Of a DNA stretch of 64,000 nucleotides, positions 17,519 to 27,073 are shown in pieces. This DNA comes from Oscillospiraceae bacterium (GTDB lineage Bacteria; Bacillota; Clostridia; Oscillospirales; Acutalibacteraceae). Location of the stretch: positions 1-64,000 of the forward strand of contig SVPW01000008.1 of the NCBI GenBank assembly GCA_015065645.1, written 5' to 3'. The position numbers and the translations under genes are program-made. A model generated the notes under the pieces. It did no database searches. It was not told the origin of the DNA and was given only the letters and a program-made list of their open reading frames with translations. Each line of letters begins with the position of its first letter. Positions within the stretch are counted from its first letter, which is position 1.

Positions 17519-19438
17519 TTAGACGAATAAACAATCTTTGATTTTTGCTTTCATATTTTTCCAACGCCATTTTACAAATTTCATATATTCTTTTTCAAGT
17601 GTCACAGCATCAATATCTTCATTTAAAAGCCATTTCATACTAGTTTCGGTTGTGAAAGTATATCTTTCTTCAACATCATTGATCTTTCTGCCTTTTAAAT
17701 AATCTGTATCTTCATAGACTGTCTTTGCACCTTTTGATCTATTGCTTTCTTCTGGAAGATAACACAAATTACCAACTGAACTTATTGGGAGTTTCAAATA
17801 TTCTACATCTTTTTTGCCACGATTTACTTTCTCTAACATTTTTTTGACTTTTGATTTTGGAACCAAGTGTTCTATATCAAAATCCTTTCCACTTAGTAAA
17901 TCTTCGGCTCTGAAAGTATTTGCATGAACAATATTTAAGATAATTTTTTCTGCCTCTTTTGGTGTAGCAATTTTTTTATCTTCTCTGCGGTCAGATAAAA
18001 CGCTACTAAACCATAAGTCCAAATTGCTTTCAAATTCTTCCCAAGAAATAGACTTGTAATAATATATGCCATTAAATATTATATTATTAAGGCGCTTATC
18101 GCCTGAACCACGCCAACGCTCTTGTAAGCAATCGATTACATAACTCTTGATACAATTATTGACAAATGTTTTTCTGCGCTCTTCCCAAACATCTGACGGT
18201 TTAGTAAAATCAAAATATCTGCTGATAATTTTTTCTCCAAGATTATCTTTTGTAAAAATTACGAACTTTTGTGTAAAAGCAAAAGCAATGATAGAAACTA
18301 TTTGCATTTCTGTATGATTAACACCTGAAAACTTTTCATTTCTTCTATTACCTTTAAACGAAGTAACTACTTTTAAAATTTTATCAATTTCACCAACAGT
18401 ATCTAGTATTTTACACAAAAAGAGATTTATCGTTGCATCATTTTTTAAACACTCATAAATATTAGTATGTAATTGATCCATTTCGCTAACACGATAACCC
18501 AAGCATGCATTTATCAAGGCAAAACCGACACTTTCAACTTTGGTTTTACTTTCATTTCTTCCAAAAAGTTGTGGATATTGGTCACATAAAAGTTTTCCAT
18601 AGCCGAAACATAAATCATAAAAGTTTAAGGTTTTATGTTTATGAATTTGAGTTGAATCGTAATCGTCTATTTCAAAATTTCCATCAACCATAATATCATA
18701 ACAAGCACAAACATAATCAAGTAATTTTTCTAATCTTTTGTCAGTTATCTTTACATTAGATACGCTCCATGCCGCTTTGTATATTTGATATTTTGTAAGT
18801 CTAGAACCAGTATTGTTTATGCGTTCAAAAATTTCAGGCATGTTTTTCTCACTGCCATATAATATAATAACAGGTATTTTGACTTTTAAAATAAAATCAC
18901 ATATTGTCACATATTCCTCTAGAATTGGCTTAATCAATTCAGCAACATCTTTAACCTTTTTTTCTAAGGTTGGATAATCATGGCAAATCGTATATGCAAA
19001 CTCATAATATTGCATACCACGAACATCTTTCATAGTTTCGTGCTGTTTCACCCAATCCATAAGTTTATGCGATATGTCATCAGCAATTTTCGCCTTAATT
19101 TCTTCCGAGTTATTGAGATTCATTAAATCAACAATTTTGTTAACGATATGTTCATCAATGTTTTGTTCGTCGAAAAATCTTGTTGGATTTGTGACAAATT
19201 CAAAAATAGTAGAACAACGCTGTAAGCCATCTATTATTTGTTGTTTTCTATTGGCATCTTCATAAAGTAAAACAGAGCCAAAAGGATAACCTTTTTTGAT
19301 GGTATCAATCAAGTTGCGCTTTTGATCGATTTTCCAAACACAACCACGCTGATATGGGGGTATAGTTATTTGCTTGCTTTCAATGGCAATTTGCAGTTCT
19401 TCAACACTGTATTCGCTTGCCTTCCACCAATTTTCCAT
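17519..19438 (-). CDS. DUF262/DUF1524 (GmrSD-like) single-chain restriction-type protein
   Basis: N-terminal ITIPPYQRGCVWKIDQKRNLIDTIKKGYPFGSVLLYE..QQIIDGLQRCSTI (DUF262); C-terminal FDIEHLVPKSK..SVGNLCYLPEESNRSKGAK (DUF1524 HNH). Confidence 0.88.
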   Translation of the reverse strand: MENWWKASEYSVEELQIAIESKQITIPPYQRGCVWKIDQKRNLIDTIKKGYPFGSVLLYEDANRKQQIIDGLQRCSTIFEFVTNPTRFFDEQNIDEHIVNKIVDLMNLNNSEEIKAKIADDISHKLMDWVKQHETMKDVRGMQYYEFAYTICHDYPTLEKKVKDVAELIKPILEEYVTICDFILKVKIPVIILYGSEKNMPEIFERINNTGSRLTKYQIYKAAWSVSNVKITDKRLEKLLDYVCACYDIMVDGNFEIDDYDSTQIHKHKTLNFYDLCFGYGKLLCDQYPQLFGRNESKTKVESVGFALINACLGYRVSEMDQLHTNIYECLKNDATINLFLCKILDTVGEIDKILKVVTSFKGNRRNEKFSGVNHTEMQIVSIIAFAFTQKFVIFTKDNLGEKIISRYFDFTKPSDVWEERRKTFVNNCIKSYVIDCLQERWRGSGDKRLNNIIFNGIYYYKSISWEEFESNLDLWFSSVLSDRREDKKIATPKEAEKIILNIVHANTFRAEDLLSGKDFDIEHLVPKSKVKKMLEKVNRGKKDVEYLKLPISSVGNLCYLPEESNRSKGAKTVYEDTDYLKGRKINDVEERYTFTTETSMKWLLNEDIDAVTLEKEYMKFVKWRWKNMKAKIKDCLFV

Positions 19439-19805
19439 ATATTTACCTCTCTATATATTTTGTTTTTCAGCATAATAATACCATGTTTGACATAAAAAAG
19501 CAATGTTTACCATATATATTGCCTTAAAATATTTTTCTTCTGTTTAATATTTGGTATTATAATAATTTTAATAGGTGTTGTGAATGCTGAAGGAATATGG
19601 ACAAAAATATAAATCAATACTTGTTTTTAAACCCTATTAAAATATACTGATAAAAACTATCCTTTAAAATTTATTATATTATACAAAACTATTTTACTAG
19701 ACATTTGTTTGATTCGATTCTATAATGTGAGCAGACATTAGCACAAATGATGTGTTCAATGTTCGATTTATTCGCCCCTTAAAAGCGCAGGAACTGCGCT
19801 TTATG

Positions 19806-19902
19806 TTGAGATGATGGGTCTTATCGGTGCAGGTAACAACCCCATGGTTGGTATGACAGAAGCTTTGCGCAGTTGCAGTTAACGAAGCGCTTAATAAATA
19901 AG
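19806..19902 (+). pseudogene. Truncated, frameshifted second copy of the GGGtGRT gene 3' end
   Basis: GTTGAGATGATGGGTCTTATCGGTGCAGGTAACAACCCCATGGTTGGTATGAC... aligns to 16938-17033. Confidence 0.92.
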
Positions 19903-19918
19903 CTTTTATATAGCTTTT

Positions 19919-19944
19919 GTAGGGGAGGGTCTCTGTGCCCTCCC
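19919..19944. repeat. Dispersed palindromic repeat GTAGGGGAGGGTCTCTGTGCCCTCCC (copy 1)
   Basis: Identical 26 bp at 51099-51124. Confidence 0.9.
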
Positions 19945-20049
19945 GTTTTTTTGCGTAGCAATAGAACTCGCCTGCGGCGAATAAAACTGGCGTTGTATCC
20001 TTACGGGTACAACGCCTTAAAAATGTTCCTTTTTGCATTTTTTAATCTA

Positions 20050-20544
20050 TTATTTCACAAGCACTTTTTCAATTTTGCCTATTATCATATAGTGATAATC
20101 CTTTTCGTTATACCAACGAAGTGGCTCCTTATCAATAAAAAATTCTTCACCCATGGGCTGAACATACTGCTTTTTACAAACCACAACCAATCTTGCCTCT
20201 TCAAAATAGGTTGTGCCATCCGTAAAAATGGGATTAAGCCCTGTTTCGGCGGTTTTATCGACATCCCGTCCCGATTTACTGCCGCAAACCTTATGAATTG
20301 CCTTATTATCACCATAAAAGCTGAGGGTAAAGGTATCGTGTTTATTTAAAAACTCAAGCGTATAACGCTGTGGGCGAACCACCGCCATTACGCAGTCATT
20401 ACCCCACATCTCTCCTGCAAAACCCCATGATGCAGTCATCATATTATATCCGCTTTCATCACCTGCGGTAATGAGCATCCACTCATCTGCTATGGCACTT
20501 ATGAGGTTTTCTTTAATATCACGGGCGGAAATTTCTTTAAACAT
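20050..20544 (-). CDS. Flavin reductase family protein
   Basis: WMLITAGDESGYNMMTASWGFAGEMWG..VRPQRYTLEFL, typical flavin reductase-like N-terminus. Confidence 0.85.
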   Translation of the reverse strand: MFKEISARDIKENLISAIADEWMLITAGDESGYNMMTASWGFAGEMWGNDCVMAVVRPQRYTLEFLNKHDTFTLSFYGDNKAIHKVCGSKSGRDVDKTAETGLNPIFTDGTTYFEEARLVVVCKKQYVQPMGEEFFIDKEPLRWYNEKDYHYMIIGKIEKVLVK

Positions 20545-20590
20545 TTCAAAAACTCCTTAAAAAAGATTATGTTTAAAAATATGCGTAAAG

Positions 20591-21163
20591 CTACTGTTTC
20601 TTTCTTAAAAACCACAAAATAATTAGTATTTGTAAAACTGCCGATATGGTATAAACAAATGCAATGTTATTAAGAGATAATGTTATTACCAAGCAGGTTG
20701 GCACAGTCCACACCAAAGATGAAACCGCCAAAAAGTTTGGTATTTTTCCCCACCACATCTTTGTGAAAACAATGGCGATTATAGCCGTTACGGGAAGTGC
20801 GTAAATAAACAGCTTCCAACTGGGGAGAAGCGGCAAAAATATGTTTGAAAGTGTAAACAGCACCACAGCAAGAAGCCACGGAAGCCCCATTGAAAGAAGT
20901 GTTGTAACGGCTTTATTGCGTGTGAGAAGCGGTCTGCGAATAGGACCTTCACCAATAAGGTCCTCAACCGAAACCGAAAACAACTCAGCCAAGGTTAAAA
21001 CAATATAAAAATCAGGCAGGCCATCGCCACGCTCCCACTTTGATATAGATTTATCGGAATAATTCAGCTTTTCAGCAAGCTGAGTTTGCGTAAGCCCTGC
21101 ATTTTTACGGTATGCCGCAAGACGCAAAGCGAAATTTTTTCTTAACTGTTCTTCACTTAACAT
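20591..21163 (-). CDS. XRE family regulator with C-terminal TM helices
   Basis: RKNAGLTQTQLAEKLNYSDKSISKWERGDGLPD HTH; hydrophobic C-terminus. Confidence 0.85.
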   Translation of the reverse strand: MLSEEQLRKNFALRLAAYRKNAGLTQTQLAEKLNYSDKSISKWERGDGLPDFYIVLTLAELFSVSVEDLIGEGPIRRPLLTRNKAVTTLLSMGLPWLLAVVLFTLSNIFLPLLPSWKLFIYALPVTAIIAIVFTKMWWGKIPNFLAVSSLVWTVPTCLVITLSLNNIAFVYTISAVLQILIILWFLRKKQ

Positions 21164-21284
21164 ATCTTCACCTTGATTCACCAAATAATTATTTTAAAAG
21201 CCTTAAAAAGGGCGAATTTAAGCCAATTCTACCCTCAGTAGAGAGCATAATATATATTTATTTTAACCGATTTCACTCTCAGTT

Positions 21285-21854
21285 TCAATAGTCAATTTCA
21301 TCCTCTTCAAAAATAAAATGCTGTTGGGCATAATATTCATGTATACCATCCCCCGAAAGATTTACTATTCGCTTATTTTTCTTTTGGGCATATTTAAGGG
21401 TGTTTGCCGTACCGCCGGATTTGCCGTCAAACCAAGTTAAAACAATATCACTGTTATCTATCATATATTTATTTCTTTCCTGAAAGCAACTTTTATGGTA
21501 TTGCTCACAAAGGTATATAATTTCATCTGCATTACGGAGAATATTATTAAAACGCTCCTTCCATTCCGGTGGAAAAGAAGCCTCTTGACCCTTAAACGGA
21601 ATAACGCAAATAAGCCTTACTTCGGTATTCTTTATTCCTTTTTTTAACAGCAATACCGTTTCGGCTGCAATTATATCAAAACCCATTGCCATTCCGCAAT
21701 AAAAGGTATGGCACCCCTCATCCGGCAAAGAAAAAACGGCATCGGTAAGCTTATTTTCAAACCTTATATATTCGGCGTTTGATTGATTTAATTCAAACGG
21801 AAATTTATTTGGTCGATAGCCGGTAAAGCAACAGCTTGTAATTGTTTTTTTCAT
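21285..21854 (-). CDS. SLOG-family (DUF1273/YpsA-like) protein
   Basis: CCFTGYRPNKFPF; FYCGMAMGFDIIAAETVL; IVLTWFDGKSGGTANTLKYAQKKNKRI. Confidence 0.85.
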   Translation of the reverse strand: MKKTITSCCFTGYRPNKFPFELNQSNAEYIRFENKLTDAVFSLPDEGCHTFYCGMAMGFDIIAAETVLLLKKGIKNTEVRLICVIPFKGQEASFPPEWKERFNNILRNADEIIYLCEQYHKSCFQERNKYMIDNSDIVLTWFDGKSGGTANTLKYAQKKNKRIVNLSGDGIHEYYAQQHFIFEEDEIDY

Positions 21855-21900
21855 AAAAAACCTCGCAAATATTGACTTTTAGGTCTATTAGTTTTATTAT

Positions 21901-21921
21901 AAACTTAATAAAATTAAGTTT
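21901..21921. promoter_or_regulatory. 21-bp palindrome copy 1 (candidate operator)
   Basis: AAACTTAATAAAATTAAGTTT. Confidence 0.55.
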
Positions 21922-22128
21922 CAGCCTGTAAAAACCTGAATTTCATTTTTGTTTTTTCAGCGACATGTGCGGTGAAAAAACACATTATAAGCGAAAATAC
22001 GCATAATAAGCGTATTTTCAAGGGCACAGGGGTGGTATTGGCGGGGATAGAGTGCAGTCAAAAAAATTTTTAATTTTTTTGCGAACGGCATCCCCGTCCA
22101 AGAGAGTGGAGACTTTGTCGACACTCTC

Positions 22129-22149
22129 AAACTTAATAAAATTAAGTTT
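22129..22149. promoter_or_regulatory. 21-bp palindrome copy 2 (candidate operator), 20 bp upstream of the Lrp gene
   Basis: AAACTTAATAAAATTAAGTTT, identical to 21901-21921. Confidence 0.6.
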
Positions 22150-22169
22150 TTTCAAAGGGAAGCGATAAC

Positions 22170-22628
22170 TTGGATTACATAGACCTTAAATTAATAACTA
22201 TTTTACAGCAAAATGCCCGCACTCCGTTAAAGATGCTGGCAGAGCAGGTTTATCTTTCATCACCCGCCACAGCAGCAAGAATACAGCGCCTTGAGAAGGA
22301 CGGTATTATTGAAGGCTATACCGCAAAAATCAACCTAAAGGCAATCGGCACACCAATTACAGCCTTTATAAATTTAGACCTTGACCCAAGGCAAAAGCCT
22401 ACATTTTATCCATTTGTGCGTTCACATCCAAATGTGCTTGAATGCAGTTGTGTAACGGGACATTATTCACACCTTATAAAGGTGGCTTTTGAGAGCACCG
22501 AAGCACTTGACACATTTATAGGAGAGCTTAACGCATACGGTCACACCGAAACACAGATTGCCTTTTCAACACCGCAACCGCCAAGGGAAATTGGTGTTGA
22601 AAAAATTCTTGCAGACAAGATAAAATAA
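22170..22628 (+). CDS. Lrp/AsnC family transcriptional regulator
   Basis: DLKLITILQQNARTPLKMLAEQVYLSSPATAARIQRLEKDGIIEGYTAKIN. Confidence 0.93.
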   Translation: MDYIDLKLITILQQNARTPLKMLAEQVYLSSPATAARIQRLEKDGIIEGYTAKINLKAIGTPITAFINLDLDPRQKPTFYPFVRSHPNVLECSCVTGHYSHLIKVAFESTEALDTFIGELNAYGHTETQIAFSTPQPPREIGVEKILADKIK

Positions 22629-22631
22629 TAA

Positions 22632-22670
22632 TTTAATCGACCGCCAACAGACGGTCGATTAAGATTTTTA
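22632..22670 (+). terminator. Terminator after Lrp-family gene
   Basis: TTAATCGACCGccaacagaCGGTCGATTAAgattttta. Confidence 0.6.
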
Positions 22671-22682
22671 TGGGATAAATAT

Positions 22683-23615
22683 TTATGCAACAAGCTGTGT
22701 AAGTGCCACTATAACGGGAATTGTTACCACCGAAATAACGGTTGAAAGAGAAACCATATTAACCGAAAGCTCAGTATCCTGATTATATTTTGAAGCAAAC
22801 ATTGTTGTATTTGCGGCAACAGGTGCCGCCGCACAAACAACCGAAGCTATAAGCATTGTTCCCCTCATACCGCAAAGATAAAGCACACCCAAAACAACCG
22901 CAGGCATTACAATAAGCCTTATTGCAATGCTTAACAGAGCCCAAATATCGGTAAATATCTTTTTAAAATCAGCCTTTGAAAGATGATAACCGATAATTGT
23001 CATAGGAAGCGGTGTATTAAGGAATGAAAGATGCTCAATGGGCTTATAAATAACCGCCGGTATCTTTTCCTGAGAAACCGAACAGAAGAACAGCACAAAG
23101 CCAATGGCTATTGCTATCATCCCGGGATTTATAAGCATCTTTTTTGGGGACATATATTTTTTGTCACCGCTTATGAGTACGATACCGTAACTCCAAGCAA
23201 TAAGATTAAAAATTGCTATAAAGGATGTGGCATAAAGCACACCATCATTTCCCAAAATCGCTTCAAGTAAGGGCAATGCCATATAGCCGCAGTTTGCAAA
23301 AACAATGCTATACTGCAAAACGCACTTTCTGGAATAGGTTTTATCACGAATAATCAGATGCGCCGTAATTATATATATAATATGTGCACCCAAAGCACCC
23401 GCAAAGCTTAAACCTATATCCTTTAGGGTATTAACATCAAACTCACGAATAAAAGATTTAATGATTACGCATGGTGTTACAAAGTAAAGCACCATATTGG
23501 TCATACTTTTAACCCCGTCATCATTAAAAATCTTTATTTTTGCAAGCAAAAAACCCAGCATTATAAGAATAAGCATTATTGCAACCTGCTGGGCGGTAGT
23601 TAAAAAGGCATCCAT
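22683..23615 (-). CDS. AEC family (auxin efflux carrier-like) transporter
   Basis: Multi-TM; PAVVLGVLYLCGMRGTMLIASVVCAAAPVAANTTMFASKYNQD motif. Confidence 0.88.
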   Translation of the reverse strand: MDAFLTTAQQVAIMLILIMLGFLLAKIKIFNDDGVKSMTNMVLYFVTPCVIIKSFIREFDVNTLKDIGLSFAGALGAHIIYIITAHLIIRDKTYSRKCVLQYSIVFANCGYMALPLLEAILGNDGVLYATSFIAIFNLIAWSYGIVLISGDKKYMSPKKMLINPGMIAIAIGFVLFFCSVSQEKIPAVIYKPIEHLSFLNTPLPMTIIGYHLSKADFKKIFTDIWALLSIAIRLIVMPAVVLGVLYLCGMRGTMLIASVVCAAAPVAANTTMFASKYNQDTELSVNMVSLSTVISVVTIPVIVALTQLVA

Positions 23616-25102
23616 TAAACGCTCTCCGTAAACCTGATAAATGCGGCAAGACCCTCATCATTACGCTTAAACACACCTGCGTGTTCAAGTACCTTTGAGA
23701 ACACTATACCAACCTCATCCTCAATTATTTTATCAATATTCTGAGCGTTTATATCGCTGTATTTAGCCTTTATCTCATCTGCCCAATCGGCATGAATTGA
23801 AAGCACCTCATCAGCGGCAATATCGGCATTGTTTAATATAGCAGTCTTTAAAGCTGCTAATTCATCTTTAAGTCTTGCAGGCAATACCGCAAGTCCCATA
23901 ACCTCAATAAGACCGATATTTTCCTTTTTGATATGATGAAGCTCAGCATGCGGATGATAAACACCCATGGGATGCTCATCAGTGGTGATATTGTTTCTAA
24001 GCACCAAATCAAGCTCAAACTTATCTCCGTTTTTACGAGCGATAGGTGTAATTGTATTGTGGGGCTGACCATCGGTTTCGGCAAACACAAATGCCGATTC
24101 ATCGGTATACCTGCGCCAAGCAATCAAAATTTTATCAGCAAGCTCTATAAGGCGGTTGGCATCTTCACACTGAAGTCTTATAACCGACATTGGCCAACGA
24201 ACTATACCTGCCGTAACATCCTCAAAGCCTTTAAAGGAAAGGCTTTGCTCAATGGGAGCCTTTGCCATTGCAAAGGTATAATTACCGCCCTGGAAATGGT
24301 CATGACTTAAAATTGAACCGCCAACTATCGGCAAATCGGCATTAGAGCCAACAAAATAATGCGGGAACTGCTTAACGAAATCAAGCAGTTTTTTAAAGGT
24401 TGCACGGTTTATTGCCATTGGAGTATGCTGAGAATTGAAAACAATGCAATGCTCATTATAATAAACATAGGGTGAATACTGCAAGCACCAATCGGTATCG
24501 TTAATTGTTATCGGAATAACACGATGGTTCTGACGGGCAGGGAAATTTATACGTCCCCTATAACCCTCACACTCACGACATAAAAGGCACTTTGGATAGC
24601 CTGCCTGAGGAGCATTTTTTGCAGCGGCAATAGCCTTTGGATCCTTTTCAGGCTTAGAAAGATTTATGGTAATATCAAGCTCACCATACTGTGTTGGTGC
24701 CAACCACTTAACATCCTTTGCAATGCGGTCACGGCGAATATAATTTGTGTTACAGCTAAAATCATAATACCAGTCGGTTGCCGCTTTTGGAGATACGGTA
24801 TATTTTTTCATAAAAGTATCGGTAATTTCACTGGGCCTTGGAAGCATAGCTCCCATTAAAGCAGTATCAAATAAATCACGGGATACCACACCATCATCAC
24901 AAAGACCGTTACTAACTGCATAATCAAGTAATGTATCCAAAACCTCAAAAAGGTTCACATCCTCAAAATCATCACAGCAGTTCATTTCGTCAAGATTTAA
25001 AACCTCAAGCAAACGGTTGGTTACATAAATTTCATCTCTTTTTTCAAAGAATCCCTTTTGCAAGCCATAGCAAACAAGCTTTCTAACAGCGGTATCTATC
25101 AT
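23615..25102 (-). CDS. galT: UDP-glucose--hexose-1-phosphate uridylyltransferase (class II GalT)
   Basis: YNEHCIVFNSQHTPM; VGSNADLPIVGGSILSHDHFQGG; start at MIDTAV with SD. Confidence 0.93.
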   Translation of the reverse strand: MIDTAVRKLVCYGLQKGFFEKRDEIYVTNRLLEVLNLDEMNCCDDFEDVNLFEVLDTLLDYAVSNGLCDDGVVSRDLFDTALMGAMLPRPSEITDTFMKKYTVSPKAATDWYYDFSCNTNYIRRDRIAKDVKWLAPTQYGELDITINLSKPEKDPKAIAAAKNAPQAGYPKCLLCRECEGYRGRINFPARQNHRVIPITINDTDWCLQYSPYVYYNEHCIVFNSQHTPMAINRATFKKLLDFVKQFPHYFVGSNADLPIVGGSILSHDHFQGGNYTFAMAKAPIEQSLSFKGFEDVTAGIVRWPMSVIRLQCEDANRLIELADKILIAWRRYTDESAFVFAETDGQPHNTITPIARKNGDKFELDLVLRNNITTDEHPMGVYHPHAELHHIKKENIGLIEVMGLAVLPARLKDELAALKTAILNNADIAADEVLSIHADWADEIKAKYSDINAQNIDKIIEDEVGIVFSKVLEHAGVFKRNDEGLAAFIRFTESV

Positions 25103-25205
25103 AATAAACTCCCCTTTATATGTATATATCAACAAGATTATACTATTAAATTATATATGTGTCAACGGCATAAAATAATTTTTTATAATTTTTTTAAAAA
25201 AAGTG

Positions 25206-25234
25206 TTGACAAATGTATTTTGGTGTGCTATAAT
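25206..25234 (+). promoter_or_regulatory. Consensus promoter upstream of 5S rRNA
   Basis: TTGACA-17 bp-TATAAT. Confidence 0.85.
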
Positions 25235-25269
25235 CACTTTGTTGCTTGAGAGAGTAATCAAAACACAAG

Positions 25270-25386
<117 letters not shown>

Positions 25387-25392
25387 TAATAG

Positions 25393-25422
25393 CGGTCGTT
25401 CAATAGAACGGCCGTTTTTTTG
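25393..25422 (+). terminator. Terminator after 5S rRNA
   Basis: CGGTCGTTCaataGAACGGCCGTTTTTTT. Confidence 0.8.
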
Positions 25423-25442
25423 TATACGAAAGGATGTTTTAT

Positions 25443-26978
25443 ATGCTGCGAGCAAGCGGTATTTTGATGCCGTTATTCTCCCTACCCTCAAAATACGGTA
25501 TTGGCACTTTAGGCCGTGAAGCCTACCGTTTTATAGATTTTTTGCAAAAATCGGGTCAAAGCTATTGGCAAATGTTGCCCGTGGGACCCACAGGATTTGG
25601 TGATTCACCTTATCAATCTTTTTCTGTATGTGCAGGAAACCCTTATTTTATTGACCTTGATATGTTAACAGAGGATAAACTATTAACCAAAGCCGAAATT
25701 GAAGCGGTTGATTGGGGAAATAATACCGAAGTTGACTATTCTCTGCTTTATAACGAGCGTTTTAAAATTTTAAATCTTGCGGCGGAGCGTTTTCTCAAAA
25801 AGAAAAGCATTGAATTTGAAGTTTTTTGCCGTTATCATGCATGGTGGCTTGATGATTATGCGCTTTTTATGGCTATTAAGGACTCCCTTTCAGGCTGTAG
25901 CTTTGACCGTTGGGAAAAGGGACTTAAATTCCGCAGTGAAGAAGCAATAGAAAAGGTAAAAAACAAGCTTGCACCGCAAATAAACTCATATAAGGTTCAG
26001 CAGTTTTTATTTAGAAAGCAATGGAAAAAGCTTAAAAATTATGCCGAAAGTAAGGGTATTGCGCTTATTGGCGATATTCCGATATACACTGCCTTTGACA
26101 GCGCCGATGTTTGGGGCTCTCCTCAGCTTTTCCAGCTTGATGAAGAGCTTAATCCGGCAGCCGTTGCAGGTGTTCCGCCCGATGCTTTTTCAGCAGACGG
26201 TCAGCTTTGGGGTAATCCGCTTTACGATTGGGATTATATGAAAAAGGATGGCTACAGCTGGTGGTTGCGCCGTTTTAAAGAAGCACTTTCATTGTTTGAT
26301 TATATACGAATTGACCATTTCCGTGCTTTTTCGGCATATTTCAGCATCCCCGCTGATGCCAAAACTGCCGCACCCGGAAAATGGGTTAAGGGACCGGGCG
26401 AACATTTCTTTGATACACTAAAGCAGTCCTTAGGTGAGCTTCCCGTAATTGCAGAGGATTTGGGCGATCTTGATGATGATGTCAGAAACCTCTTAAAATA
26501 CACAGGCTTCCCCGGAATGAAGGTATTGCAATTTGCCTTTGACCCCGAAGCCGACAGTGATTACCTTCCCCACAACATTGGAAAAAATTGCGTTGTTTAT
26601 ACAGGAACTCACGATAATGAAACGGCAGTGGGTTTTTGCAAAGAGGGGGACAAGCTTCAGGTTAAATTTGCACGGGAATACCTGAGAATAGGTGAGAATG
26701 ATAGCTTTAACTGGGGGCTTATAAAATCGGCAATGGCAACACCTGCCGAAACGGTAATTTTACAGATGCAGGACTTTTTAGGTCTTGATAACACCGCCAG
26801 AATTAACACACCCTCCGTTAAAAGCGGAAACTGGCGCTGGAGAATTGATTACAGCTGTTTAAACGATTGGCTTGCAAAGATAATTCGTGATACAACGGCT
26901 ACATACCGCCGCTTGCCACCTGTAAAAACAAGCAAAGAAAAAAAGTGTGTTACTAAAGAAACAAAATCAAAAGCTTAA
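25443..26978 (+). CDS. malQ: 4-alpha-glucanotransferase
   Basis: ASGILMPLFSLPSKYGIGTLG; GVPPDAFSADGQLWGNPLYDW; RIDHFRAF; YTGTHDNETAVG. Confidence 0.96.
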   Translation: MLRASGILMPLFSLPSKYGIGTLGREAYRFIDFLQKSGQSYWQMLPVGPTGFGDSPYQSFSVCAGNPYFIDLDMLTEDKLLTKAEIEAVDWGNNTEVDYSLLYNERFKILNLAAERFLKKKSIEFEVFCRYHAWWLDDYALFMAIKDSLSGCSFDRWEKGLKFRSEEAIEKVKNKLAPQINSYKVQQFLFRKQWKKLKNYAESKGIALIGDIPIYTAFDSADVWGSPQLFQLDEELNPAAVAGVPPDAFSADGQLWGNPLYDWDYMKKDGYSWWLRRFKEALSLFDYIRIDHFRAFSAYFSIPADAKTAAPGKWVKGPGEHFFDTLKQSLGELPVIAEDLGDLDDDVRNLLKYTGFPGMKVLQFAFDPEADSDYLPHNIGKNCVVYTGTHDNETAVGFCKEGDKLQVKFAREYLRIGENDSFNWGLIKSAMATPAETVILQMQDFLGLDNTARINTPSVKSGNWRWRIDYSCLNDWLAKIIRDTTATYRRLPPVKTSKEKKCVTKETKSKA

Positions 26979-27073
26979 ACACTCTGTATAATCATACAAC
27001 TCAAAATATGATTGACATATTTTGTCGAATATGATACTCTTTATTTATAATTTAAGTTTTGGGGAGGAATATT

